A stretch of DNA of 64,000 nt from Ahaetulla prasina. Its lineage: Eukaryota > Chordata > Lepidosauria > Squamata > Colubridae. Position numbers and translations under genes: made by a program. Below the pieces are notes generated by a model. It saw only the letters and a list, made by a program, of their open reading frames with translations. It was not told the DNA's origin and did not search any database. The stretch spans positions 2,204,435 to 2,268,434 of the forward strand of contig NC_080541.1 in assembly GCF_028640845.1 (NCBI RefSeq), in the 5' to 3' direction. Numbering within the stretch: the first letter of the stretch is position 1; each line of letters begins with the position of its first letter. Of the stretch, positions 30,500 to 40,747 are shown in pieces.

Positions 30500-30587
30500 G
30501 TATGACTACCATCCCAGCAACTTCCAGAAGGTAGATAAGATTAGGTATATCCGGTTGACATCAAAGCACCTTTTGAATCCACTAATG

Positions 30588-30722
30588 CAGGGGTCTCCAA
30601 CCTTGGCAACTTTAAGACTTGTGGACTTCAACTCCTAGAATTCCTCAGCCAGCAAAGCTGGCTGAGGAATTCTGAGGGTTGAAGTCCACTAGTCTTAAAG
30701 TTGCCAAGGTTGGAGACCCCTG
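30588..30722. mobile_element. hAT palindromic MITE, complete
   Basis: 135 bp, nearly perfect palindrome from CAGGGGTCTCCAACCTTGGC to GCCAAGGTTGGAGACCCCTG. Perfect 8-bp duplication CACTAATG at 30580-30587 and 30723-30730. Confidence 0.95.
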
Positions 30723-30730
30723 CACTAATG

Positions 30731-31235
30731 GACATTCGGACACAATACAACCTTTCCAGAATGATATTTATGATCCTTAAGTGGTTTCATTTCTCACCCA
30801 TTAACTTTACTCTTCAAGGTTGAACCTTGTTCTGGACAGCTACATGTAGCATGAAGGTCAGATCTACCACCATTCCTTTACCTGAAGGGGTTTGTCTTTA
30901 GCCACGCAAGGTATGTATCTTCCTTGATATGCTAGATCCTGAGGTTCTTGAGTCTCCGTATCGTCCTGTGGTGACTTTCTCAGTAGAAGAAGTCAACATC
31001 TCTTCCAAAGTCAAGTGGGAATGAAAGCCTTTTGGAGTGGGATCAGAAATGTTTATTCCCAGAATAGATTCAAGTCCCTTTCAGTCCTTGATTCCTAGGG
31101 TTTCTCAGGCTCTGTTTCGCAACAGGTTGTTGGCAACTTAGAGTTCCTTGCTGGAAGTGAAAGAAATGGCTGGAAAGAGGCAGGAAAATGACATCAAAGA
31201 AATAGTATTGAGAAATGAGAAGCCAATCGAAGAAA
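30731..31235. other. Unique sequence
   Basis: No repeat or exon recognised. Confidence 0.3.
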
Positions 31236-31760
31236 TTAGAATAACAGAGTTGGAAGGGCCCTTGGAGGTCTTCTAGTCCAACCCCCTGCTTAGGCAGGAA
31301 ACCCTACACCACTTCAGACAAATGGTTATCCAGCAACTTCTTAAAAACTTCCACTGTTTTTAACAACTTCTGGAGGTAAGTTGTTCTACTGATTAATTGT
31401 TCTTGCTGTCAGGAAATTTCTGCTTAGTTCTAGGTTGCTATTCTCCTTGATTAGTTTCCACCCATTGCTTCTTGTCCTCCCCTCAGGTGCTTTGGAGAAT
31501 AGCTTGACTCCCTCTTCTTTGGGGCAGCCCCTGAGATACTGAAACGCTGCTGTCATGTCACCCCTGCTTCTTCTTTTCATTAAACTAGACATACCCAGTT
31601 CCTGCAACCGTTCTTCATATGTTTTAGCCTCCAGTCCCCTAATCCTCTTTGTTGCTCTTCTCTGCACTCTTTCTAGAATCTCCACATCTTTTTTACATCG
31701 TGGTGACCAAAACTGGATGCAATATTCCAAGTGTGGCCTTACCAAGGCATTATATTGATG
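31236..31760 (-). mobile_element. CR1 LINE copy with open C-terminal frame
   Basis: On the minus strand 31386-31745 reads [28 protein letters not shown] and SNLELSRNFLTARTINQ. The 3' UTR runs to AGAATAACAGAGTTGGAAGG (plus). Confidence 0.85.
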
Positions 31761-31984
31761 CCTTGAAGAGAATATTTGTAGCTCAGGAACTCCATAAATA
31801 AGAAGGCCTTTTCATGAAGACTCTTCTCTGAGTTAAAACACTGGACTATGGGTTCTCTCTCCCTCTTTTAATACTCTATTTTCTTTTTAATTACGCGGTA
31901 TGATTATCCTAGAAAATGATGGAAGTTCCTTTAGAACAAGAGAGGCAGGGTGGCCCAGTTGAGGAAAGAAGGAACCGAAGCAAC
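31761..31984. other. Unassigned sequence
   Basis: Nothing recognised. Confidence 0.2.
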
Positions 31985-32592
31985 ATAATGTGCTACCTTG
32001 GCCAAAAAAGCCAACACAGTCCTTGACTGCACCAACAGACGGATAGACTCAAAATCACAAGAGGTGATACTACAGCTTTATAAGGCCTTGGTAAGGCCAC
32101 ACTTGGAATATCACATCCAGTTTTGGTCACCAAAAAAGACATTGAGACTCTAGAAAGAGTACAGAGAAGACAACAGAGGTGATTAGAGGAGGATAAAACT
32201 TATGAAGAACGGTTGCAGGAATTGGGTATGTCTAGTTTAATGAAGAGAAGGACCAGGGGAGACAGGATAGCAGTCTTCCAATATCTCAGGGGCTGCCCCA
32301 AAGAAGAGGGGGTCAAGCGTTTCTCCAGAATACCTGAAGGCAGGACAAGAAGCAATGGATGTAAGCTAATTAAGGAGAGAAGCAACCTGGAATTAAGGAG
32401 AAATATCCTAACTATGAGAACAGTGGGACAATCTTCCTCCAAAAGTTGTAGGTGCTCCATCACTGGAGGTTTTTAGGAAGAGACTGGACAACCATTTGAC
32501 TGGGATGGTATATAGGGTCTCCTGCTCCAGCAGGGTGTTGGGCTGGAAGACCTCCAAGGTCCCTTTCAACTTTGTTATTCTGTTATGCAGTT
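31985..32592 (+). mobile_element. CR1 LINE copy, frameshifted
   Basis: GCCAAAAAAGCCAACACAGT through GGCCACACTTGGAATATCAC to CCAAGGTCCCTTTCAACTTT. Several frames are needed to read the ORF. Confidence 0.85.
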
Positions 32593-33018
32593 AAACATAA
32601 ATAATTCTGAAGCTTAATTTGTAATATGCATTCTCTTTTCTCTTTGCCTCCCAACTCATCACATCCTCCCAAAAGGTCGTCTTCACGTGATACCTGTTAA
32701 GGAAGAAAGAAGACGCTCATCAATGAAATGCCTTCAGGTTCAGGAACAATTTATTGAATGTCCATCTTCTTTCATTCTCTTTGATGTGTTATCATGAATA
32801 ATAGCTGGCTTCCTAGGAAATGGACTATCAATCATTCATCCCAATTCATTTTCAAGTTGGAGTGTTTCCCCCAATCAGCGTCAAGTTTGGGAAAGCTGCC
32901 AAAATTGATTTGGGTGATCTTCACCCAGGGCCGACCCCTTGGAAGGATATTCACACCTTCCAATAGAGGAGAATATTTGCAGCTCGGGGTTAAATTGTGG
33001 CGTCTGTAATGGTCTCTT
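32593..33018. other. Unassigned sequence
   Basis: No repeat ends recognised. The right edge (CTTGGTGG) is PLE-B text left of the LTR. Confidence 0.25.
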
Positions 33019-33023
33019 GGTGG

Positions 33024-33513
33024 TGTTGGAAGAAATATCCATCTGGGTTCAGTTCCAAGTGGGGACAAAGACACTGGAAACATGGAGACTGCTTGGAAAG
33101 ATGGTTTAATGGTGGTCAGGATCACATGGCTTGAGTTCCTGAACAAAAATGGGATGAGATCCTGTGTGCTCCCTGGCTTTATGCTTTTTCTGAGCTTTGA
33201 ACTTTCTGGGGCACAAGAAGAGTACCTTGATTGGCTATCAGACTCCCAGGGGGTGGGGGTCTTAGCTAGCCTTGCTGGCTGATGTAATCTTCCCAGGTGC
33301 CATGTGGTGAGTTTCAGTTGCTAGATGGGTTCTATTATGATGCAGATGATGGCCCATTGACAAAGGTGGGGGGTGGCAGGAAGTTGCAGGGAGCTGCTTT
33401 GTCTTTAAAACATGTTTCTCCATTTCTCATCCAGGGAAATATATTCTGCCTTTTTAAATATTTTCTAAAATATTTCATTCTTCTAGGAGGGGGGTAGGTG
33501 CTAAATTCCTACA
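33024..33513 (-). mobile_element. Solo LTR, family LTR-2 (490 bp), in PLE-B
   Basis: TGTTGGAAGAAATATCCATC at left, CTAAATTCCTACA at right. 4-bp duplication GTGG at 33020-33023 and 33514-33517. The outer text CTTGGTGG/TTTTCTTACAG is PLE-B. Orientation is inferred from a TATA-like GCATAAAGC on the reverse strand and from the second copy. Confidence 0.75.
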
Positions 33514-33735
33514 GTGGTTTTCTTACAGATGTTTCATGACCCAGCTAGGTAATATCAGTATTAGGATAGCCTAGCACTGATAATGGTACCTAGTTGGGTC
33601 ATGAAATATCTGCAAGAAAAGCACCAAGCTTAGAGAATTCCAAGGACCCACACTCCTCCTTCTCCTTTACATGAGGACCCACAGTCCTCCTCTTCCTCTT
33701 TCCCCTCCCAATTCTTTCCACAAGGGCCCCACAGT
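33514..33735. mobile_element. PLE-B, one minus and one plus unit
   Basis: Minus TTCTTACAGATGTTTCATGA (33521-33560), plus CACTGATAATGGTACCTAGT to CACCAAGCTTAGAGAATTCC (33573-33650). Confidence 0.65.
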
Positions 33736-33785
33736 GGTTCTTCTTCTTCTCCTCCTCCTCCTCCTCCTCCTCCCCTCCTCCTTCT
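33735..33785 (+). repeat. (CTT)n/(CCT)n triplet run
   Basis: Pyrimidine triplets typical of the PLE-B spacer. Confidence 0.8.
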
Positions 33786-33792
33786 TACCTAG

Positions 33793-34112
33793 TTTTGATT
33801 TTATTTTATTTTGTCACAACAGTATAGGCAAACATTGACATAAAACAACAACACATCATATAAACATATATATAAGCAAAGGTATGCAACAACTATATTA
33901 ATTGGATATAATGAAAGGGAACAATAGGACAGGAACGGTAGGCACGTTTGTGCTCTTATGCACGCCCCTTATAGACCTCCTAGGAATGGGGTGAGGTTAA
34001 TAGTAGACAGCTTTTGGTTAAAGTTTTTGGGATTTTGAGAAGAGACCACAGAGTCAGGTAGTGTGTTCCAAGCGTTAACAACTCTTTTACAGAAGTCATG
34101 TAAACATGACTT
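33793..34112 (-). mobile_element. LINE-X (CR1/Jockey-superfamily) 3' end
   Basis: The reverse strand gives the ORF end and a 3' UTR ending ACTGTTGTGACAAAATAAAA. It matches 50434-51252 and 58226-59116. PLE-B text lies on both sides (TTACCTAGTT at 33785, ATGAAACGTGTGTAAG at 34151), so it is nested. Confidence 0.75.
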
Positions 34113-34149
34113 TATGGAACGTCTTTATGAAAAAAAGTCTTTATGGCTT

Positions 34150-34205
34150 TATGAAACGTGTGTAAGAAAATCACCGAGCTCAGAGAGCACTAAGGACCCC
34201 TCACT
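34150..34205 (+). mobile_element. PLE-B remainder
   Basis: GAAACGTGTGTAAGAAAATC, then GAGCTCAGAGAGCACTAAGG. Confidence 0.6.
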
Positions 34206-34769
34206 CACATGTCCTTCAAGTCACATTTGAGAACATTGCAAGAAATTCTGACCTACGCCTAATGCAGGTGGTCAGAATGATCTCAGGGACGTGGTTTTAC
34301 CTGGACATTCAAAAACTCCTGAATAAACTTAGCAATTACAGTAAGGGAAGTCTTCTTATGAAACAGCAATTGCTCAAAAACAGGATATGGAAACTTAGAA
34401 GAAATGGTCCCGTACTTAACAATAAAGAGATGGAAATTACTATAATGTGCCACAATTATCAGTATTAGAATTTGTTTGGGATTAGCATCTAAATGGAACT
34501 TACTTCTTTAAGAAGGTAAAAGCCAACAAACAGAACCATTATGGAGAGCTTCAAACGGGGGTTTTCCTAATGAACCTATTGTGTGATCAATTGATAATGG
34601 TAGGAAAAATCCTAATTTTGCGTATACACCAACGGATGCTGGGTTGCTAATGGAATCGGGAAAACGGTCTCCTTGCAAAATTGTGGACAGTTAAATGAAA
34701 ATATTGTTCTGGGGCCTGGTGCTGTGGAATTCCTTGCTCAATATCATTAGGAAGACTCATCGAAAATAA
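34206..34769. other. Unassigned sequence
   Basis: One 68-codon frame, no domains. A LINE-like reading cannot be excluded. Confidence 0.25.
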
Positions 34770-35104
34770 AAGTCTAGAAAGAGTGCAGAGAAGAGCAACA
34801 AAGATGATTAGGGGACTGGGTGCTAAAATGTACGAAGAACGGTTGCTGGAATTGGGTAGGTCTAGTTTAATGAAAAGAAGGACTGAGGGGGGACATGATA
34901 TAGGTAATCCAACACAACTGAGACCAAAATTTCTGTTGCTAAGCGAGACATTTATCAACTGAGGTTGGCCCCGTTTTACAACCTTTCTGGCCACAGTTGT
35001 TAAGTGAATCACTGCAGTTCAATTGGGTGTCTAAATAAATGAAAATGAAAATAAGGACTAGAGGAGATAGGATAGCAGCTTTCCAATATCTAAAGAGGCT
35101 GCAG
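34770..35104 (+). mobile_element. CR1 LINE fragment split by a mariner-like MITE
   Basis: 34770-34903 (GAAAGAGTGCAGAGAAGAGC to GGGACATGATA) continues at 35040-35104 (AAGGACTAGAGGAGATAGG, TTTCCAATATCTAAAG). Confidence 0.7.
34904..35036 (-). mobile_element. mariner-like MITE, right-end fragment
   Basis: Plus reading AAATTTCTGTTGCTAAGCGA, GTTTTACAACCTTTCTGGCC, TTAAGTGAATCACTGCAGTT. Confidence 0.6.
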
Positions 35105-35705
35105 GAACAGCAATTGAAAGTTCTCACCTGGTACCCTCGCATCCCTCGCATCCTGGACATAAACTGTTTCAACTCCTACCCTCAAAACGACGCTATAGAG
35201 CATTGCACACCAGAACAACTAGACACAAGAACAGTTTTTTCCCGAAGGCCATCACTCTGCTAAACAAATAATTCCCTCAACACTGTCAGACTATTTACTG
35301 AATCTGCACCACTATTAATCTTCTCATAGTTCCCATCACCAATCTCTTTCCACTTATGACTGTATGACTATAACTTGTTGCTGGCAATCCTTATGATTTA
35401 TATTGATATATTGACCATCAATTGTGTTGTAAATGTTGTACCTTGATGAAGGTATCTTTTCTTTTCTTTTATGTACACTGAGAGCATATGCACCAAGACA
35501 AATTCCTTGTGTGTCCAATCACACTTGGCCAATAAAAAATTCTATTCTATTCTATTCTATTCTATTCTATTCTATTCTATTCTATTCTATTCTATTCTAT
35601 TCTATTCTTTCTTTTATGTACACTGAGAGCATATGCACCAAGACAAATTCCTTGTGTGTCCAATCACACTTGGCCAATAAAAATTCTATTCTATTCTATT
35701 CTACA
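35105..35705 (+). mobile_element. L3-type LINE 3' end with two tail units
   Basis: CATCCTGGACATAAACTGTT, AGAACAGTTTTTTCCCGAAG, then two GTACACTGAGAGCATATGC...GGCCAATAAA units with (ATTCT)n of about 70 and 20 bp. Confidence 0.9.
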
Positions 35706-35711
35706 TTCCTT

Positions 35712-35937
35712 TTCTTCTCAATTAGCAATTTAGACTTATATACTGCTTCCCAGTGTCTTACAGTCCTCTCTAAGCGGTTTACAGAGTCAACCTATCGCCC
35801 CCAACTATCTGGGTCCTCATTTTACTCACCTCGGAAGGATGGAAGGCTGAGTCAACCTTGAGAAGGTGAGAATCGAACTGCTGGCAGTCGGCAGAATTAG
35901 CCTGCAATACTGCACTCTACCATTATGTCCTTCCTTC
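35712..35937 (-). mobile_element. SINE type 1, first of three tandem minus copies
   Basis: TTTAGACTTATATACTGC, CTAAGCGGTTTACAGAGTC, GAATCGAACTGCTGGCAG, TGCACTCTACCATTATG. Followed by (CCTT)n/(CCCT)n to 35977. Confidence 0.8.
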
Positions 35938-35984
35938 CTTCCTCCCTCCCTCCCTCCCTCCCTCCCTCCCTCCCTCCCACTTAG

Positions 35985-36195
35985 TAATAGCCCTTAGACT
36001 TATATACAGGTTCATAATTCTTTCCAGCCCTCTCTAAGCAGTTTACAGAATCAGCCTCTTGCCCCCCAACAATCTGGGTCCTCATTTGACCCACCTCGGA
36101 AGGATGGAAGGATGAGTGAACCTTGAATTGGTCAGGATCGAACTACTGGCAGTCGGCAGAATTACTGCACTCTACCATTCGACCACTATGTCCTT
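35985..36195 (-). mobile_element. SINE type 1, second tandem copy
   Basis: CTTAGTAATAGCCCTTAGAC to ACTGCACTCTACCATTCGAC. Followed by (CCTT)n and (CCCT)n to about 36286. Confidence 0.8.
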
Positions 36196-36289
36196 CCTTC
36201 CTTCCCTTTCTCTCTTCCGATCCCTCCCTCCCTCAAATATCCATCCATCTTCCTCCCTCCCTCTCTCCCTCCCTCCCTTCCCTCCCACT

Positions 36290-36510
36290 TAGCACTAGCC
36301 CTTAGACTTATATGCCACTTCCCAGTTCTTTCCAGCCCTCTCTAAGCAGTTTTTAGAGTCAGCTCTTGCCCCCAACAATCTGGGGGGGGTCTTCATTTTA
36401 CCCACCTCGAAAAGATGGAAGGCTGAGTCAAACTTGAGCAATTGAACTGCTGGCAGTGAGCAAAGTTAGCCTGCAATACTGCACTCTAACCACTGAAGTA
36501 CCATGGCTTT
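36290..36510 (-). mobile_element. SINE type 1, third tandem copy
   Basis: CTTAGCACTAGCCCTTAGAC to ACTGCACTCTAACCACTG. Preceded by the same CCCAC junction as copy 2. Confidence 0.8.
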
Positions 36511-36524
36511 TTTTTTTTTTTTAT

Positions 36525-37115
36525 TGAGGCCACTTGGAGGTTTATCTGTGTCCTCGGGGTCACCTGAGTATTGCAAATGGATCCTGTGGTCTGCAGTTTT
36601 TCCTCTGGAAATCCATTCCTACTCCCACTGCATTCCAAGGGTCTTCATCCCAAATTGCATAGCTAAAAGTCTGTAGAGATTCTCAGTCATCCAGGTCACG
36701 GTTGTCCCAAAAGGGCTTTTTCAGGAGGCAACTGGACTTTCTTTGTTTTTTCTTTAAAGACGTTTCGCTTCTCATCCAAGAAGCTTCTTCACCTCTGACC
36801 GGATAGTGGGGAGAAAAAAATTCCCGAGGAAAAACTGTAGATGACAGGAACCATTTGCACCACTCCGGTGACCCTGAGGACACAGATAACCCTCCAGATG
36901 GCCTCAACATCCCTCTAAAAGATGCAAATGACCAGCTGTCTGCAAAGAATATAAATCCTTTTGTTCCCCACCATCCAGCCAGAGCTGAAGAAGCTTCTGG
37001 GATGGGAAGCGAAACGTCTTCAAAAGGAAAAAACCAGAAAGTTCAGTTGCCTCCAGAAAAAGCACCTTTGAGACAACCATGACCTGGAGGACTGATGAGA
37101 ATCTGTACAGACATT
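36525..37115. mobile_element. Penelope-type PLE-A, inverted pair with an intact hammerhead-like core
   Basis: A minus unit (36525-36815) faces a plus unit (36840-37115). In the plus unit CTGAAGA (36985-36991), paired arms GCTTCT/GGAAGC, GAAAC (37011-37015) and GTC (37016-37018) are all present. Ends carry CAACTGGAC and TTCAGTTGCC. Confidence 0.7.
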
Positions 37116-37606
37116 TAAACCTCCCTGTGCTGTTTAGGCTTAGATTTCCAGGGACACCCGTAGAAAGACAGTCTTCGAAGAACGGAGACCCGGAGAAGGC
37201 CAGGAATCCTCTCCTTCTCTCCCCCTCCTTTCTCCATGACTGAGCTCTCTAAGTGGCCCCTGTGAAATACGGACAATCCCGGCGCACCCACTGCATGAGT
37301 TCCCCTGTCTCCCCTTAATTGGAGCCTTCATCGCCCTCCTGATCTAATAATAATTCAATCGGTACCACTAGGCAGTTTTCGAACAGTTAACTACCCATGC
37401 CTGCCACAGCTCATTAGCCCCACAAATTCCGCTATTAGTTCCATCCAGAAGAGATTTTCTGCATTGCTAGGAAGGGAGAAAGCCGGGCGAGATTCTGCAT
37501 CAGGGTCATCTGGAGCCTGCCCCCCCCCGCCCCGAATCTTCACCCTTTTCGCCTCCGTTCCTCCCCGTATGGACAGAAACCCCTTTTACATGATCCGCTT
37601 CCAGGA
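37116..37606. other. Unique block, candidate conserved non-coding DNA
   Basis: 37310-37480 has high complexity and AT motifs (CTTAATTGGAGCC, TAATAATTCAATCGG). No transposon match. Confidence 0.3.
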
Positions 37607-38215
37607 TTGAATCAGAATAGAGCTGGAGGGGACCTCAGAGGTCTTCTAGTCCAACCCCCTGCTCAAGCTAGACCATTTCAGACAAGTGTCTGTCCAGTTT
37701 CTTCTTAAAAACCTCCAGTGTAGGGGCCTCTGTGGCTCAGACTGGTAAGACAGTCTGTTATTAATAGCAGCTGCTTGCAATTATTGTGGGTTCAAGTCCC
37801 AAGCCCAAGATTGACTCAGCCTTCCATCCTTTATAAGGTAGGTAAAATGAGGACCCAGATTGTTGGGGGTAATAAGTTGACTTTGTATATAATATACAAA
37901 TGGATGAAGACTATTGCTTGACATAGTGTAAGCCGCCCTGAGTCTTCGGAGAAGGGCGGGATATAAATGCAAATTTAAAAAAAAGTGATGAAGCATTCAC
38001 AATTTCTGGAAGCAAACCGTTCCACTGATTAATTCTTCTCACTGTCAGGAAATTCCTTCTTAGTTCCAGGTTGCTTCTCTCCTTGGTGAGTTTCCACCCA
38101 TTGCTGTTTGTCCTGCCTTCAGGTGCTTTGGAGAATAGCTTGACCCCCTCCTCTTCTTTGGGGCAGCCCCTCAAATATTGGAATACTACTATCATGTCAT
38201 TGTACTTCTTCTCTT
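37607..38215 (-). mobile_element. CR1 LINE copy split by a SINE
   Basis: 37607-37727 (to AAAACCTCCAGTG) and 37984-38215 (from GTGATGAAGCATTCAC). The SINE lies between, with AGTG at both joins. Confidence 0.85.
37728..37983 (+). mobile_element. SINE type 2 inside CR1
   Basis: GGGGCCTCTGTGGCTCAGAC, GGTTCAAGTCCCAAG (B box), GCCGCCCTGAGTCTTCGGAG, then an A-rich tail. Confidence 0.85.
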
Positions 38216-38223
38216 CTGATCAG

Positions 38224-38640
38224 AATACAGAATAACAGAGTTGGAAGGGGCCTTGGAGGTCTTCTAGTCCAACCCCCGCTTAGACAGGAAACCCCACACC
38301 ACTTCAGACAAATTTCTTCTTAAAAACTTCCAGTTCTGGAGCATTCACAACTTCTGGAGGCTAGTCGTTCCACTGATTAATTGTTCTCACTGTCAGGAAA
38401 CTTCTCTATAGTTCTAGGTTGCTTCTCTCCTTGATTGGTATCCATCCGTTGCTTATTCTCCTGCTTCCAGCTGCTTTGGAGAATAGGTTGACCCCCCCCC
38501 ACTCTTCTTTGAGGCAGCCCCTCAGGTATTGGAAGACTGCAATCATGTCACCCCTGGTCCTTCTCTTCGTTTGAGTAGATGTACCCCATTCCTGCAAGCC
38601 TTCTTCACTAAGAGACCAATCTACGGAAGGATTGTTCAAC
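38224..38640 (-). mobile_element. CR1 LINE fragment
   Basis: AATAACAGAGTTGGAAGGGG to CCATTCCTGCAAGCCTTCTT (plus reading). Confidence 0.85.
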
Positions 38641-38687
38641 TCAAGAATGTTCCCTTTGATTGTATCCAATTCGTATGGTTATTTGTA

Positions 38688-38952
38688 GGGTCCTTGAGTG
38701 GCTCAGACTGCTAAGACAGTCTGCTATTAACAGCAGCTGCTTGCAATTACTGCGGGTTCAAGTCCCACCAGGCCCAAGATTGACTCAGCCTTCCATCCTT
38801 TATAAGGTAGGTAAAATGAGGACCCAGATTGTTGGGGGCAATAAGTTGACTTTGTATATAATATACAAATGGATGAAGACTATTGCTTAACACAGTGTAA
38901 GCTGCCCTGAGTCTTCGGAGAAGGGCGGGGTATAAATGCAAATTAAAAAAAA
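38688..38952 (+). mobile_element. SINE type 2
   Basis: GGGTCCTTGAGTGGCTCAGA, GGTTCAAGTCCCACCAGG, GCTGCCCTGAGTCTTCGGAG. The A-rich tail leads straight into GATA repeats. Confidence 0.85.
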
Positions 38953-39135
38953 AAAGATATAGCTGGATGGATAATAGATAGACAGACAGATAGATAGACA
39001 GACAGATGATAGGAAGATATAGAAAGATGATAGATGGATGAATGGATGGATGGATGATAGATAGATAATATAGTAGATAGATAGATAGAGAGAGATGATA
39101 GATACTGGATGGATAGTAGATAGATAGGTATAGGT

Positions 39136-39199
<64 letters not shown>

Positions 39200-39325
39200 G
39201 TAGATAGATAATGGATGGATGGATTGATTAGATATAAGGTAGATAGATAAATAGAGATAGATATGTAGATAGATAGATAGATTGATAGACAGACAGACAG
39301 ATAGATAGACAGACAGATAGACAGG
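38953..39325 (+). repeat. GATA/GACA microsatellite (Bkm-like)
   Basis: Irregular GATA, GACA and GGAT units over 370 bp, with a pure GATA core at about 39137-39200. It lies between two SINE type 2 copies. Confidence 0.9.
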
Positions 39326-39592
39326 GCCTCTGGTGGCTCAGACTGCTAAGACTGTTATTAACAGCAGCTGCTTGCAATTACTGCAGGTTCAAGTCCCACC
39401 AGGCCCAAGGTTGACTCAGCCTTCCGTCCTTTATAAGGTAGGTAAAATGAGGACCCAGATTGTTGGGGGGGGCAATAAGTTGACTTTGTATATAAATATA
39501 CAAATAGAATGAGACTATTGCCTTACACAATGTAAGCCGCCCTGAGTCTTCGGAGAAGGGCGGGATATAAATTCAAATTTAAAAAAAAAAAT
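39326..39592 (+). mobile_element. SINE type 2
   Basis: GCCTCTGGTGGCTCAGACTG, GGTTCAAGTCCCACCAGG, GCCGCCCTGAGTCTTCGGAG, A-rich tail. Confidence 0.85.
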
Positions 39593-40074
39593 TCATGCTT
39601 ATACTTATATATACTGTTGTGTTTGACAAATAAATAAATAAAATACATAAGAAGATTCCAGAAGTCCAGCCAGGGCTGTTCCATCCGATTTAGGCTTTGG
39701 CGTCGGAAGGAACTTGGCTGCAAGGGGATGGAATGGAGACGACTGACAGGAACAATTGGACCAGCAAGCCAGGTTCTGACCTCCACGTCCCTGCCAGGAA
39801 ATAGGAAGCCACGATGCACGTCTTGCTCAGAGACGTGGTTTGCAATCGAAAGGATTGCGAGAGAGCAGAGATAATCAGGCCACCGGTAACAAGCGATGGA
39901 GGCCGGACCTGGTTAGATGGGGAGAGACAGACAGGAGGCGAATTAAAGTTTTAAAACCTCTTCAGAAAAGCTCGGATTCCCTGGGGACCCAGAACATGCT
40001 TTGTTTCCTTCAGCCAAACAAGGTTGGCACCGTTCCAGAAATGAGATTTGGGGCAAGTCACTGGGGCAACACAT
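39593..40074. other. Unassigned sequence
   Basis: AT-rich to 39650, then unique; no frame or repeat recognised. Confidence 0.25.
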
Positions 40075-40402
40075 ACAGGGAGTCCTTGAATTACAACTGT
40101 TCGTTTAGTGACCGTCCAAAGTTACAACCGCACCGAAAAATGTGACGTAGGACTATTTTTCATACTTAACAGCTGTTGCAGCATTCCTATGGTTGTGGGA
40201 TTAAAAATTCAGACGCTTGGCAGCTGGTATGTACTTATTATGGTTGCGGTGTCCTGGGGGGGGGTGTCACATGATCCCCTTTTGTGACCTTTCTGACGAG
40301 CAGAGTAACGAGGAAGCCAGATCCGCTTAACGACCGGGTTACTAATTTAACAACTGCAGTGATTCACTTAACAGTGGTGGCAAGAAAGGTTGTAAAATAC
40401 TA
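40075..40402 (+). mobile_element. mariner-like MITE, near complete
   Basis: TACAGGGAGTCCTTGAATTA, GTGACCGTCCAAAGTTACAA, TCACATGATCCCC, TTCACTTAACAGTGGTGG. The right terminal inverted repeat is lost. Confidence 0.65.
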
Positions 40403-40414
40403 GTGAATGATTAT

Positions 40415-40745
40415 CATTATCATCATCAACTACCAGCACTGATGAAATTACCTACTTGGGTCATAAAAGGTCTGCAAGAAAAGAACCAAGCTCAGAGATC
40501 ACCAAAGAGAAGGAAGGAAGGAAGGAAGAAGAAGGAAGAAGGAAGGAAGGAAGGAAGGAAGGAAGGAAGGAAGGAAGACATCACTGATGATGTTACCTAG
40601 CTGGGTCATGAAAGGTCTAGAAGAAAACAACCAAGATCGGAGAGCACTAAGGACCTCACAGTTCTTCTCTTCTTCCTCCCACTCCCCCTCTTCCTCCTCC
40701 TGCTCCTCTCTGCAAATCTCTCTCCCTTCTAGCACCTCCTAGTTT
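40415..40745 (+). mobile_element. PLE-B, two units around (GGAA)n
   Basis: Units at 40436-40505 and 40581-40660. Both read AAAGGTCT instead of GAAACGTCT, so the core is broken. (GGAA)n occupies 40509-40578. Confidence 0.7.
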
Positions 40746-40747
40746 TT

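Noticed and set aside
38700..38780. tRNA gene-like A and B boxes
   Set aside because: The boxes belong to SINE heads; no cloverleaf with anticodon arm can be read, and the same head recurs in several copies with a SINE body.
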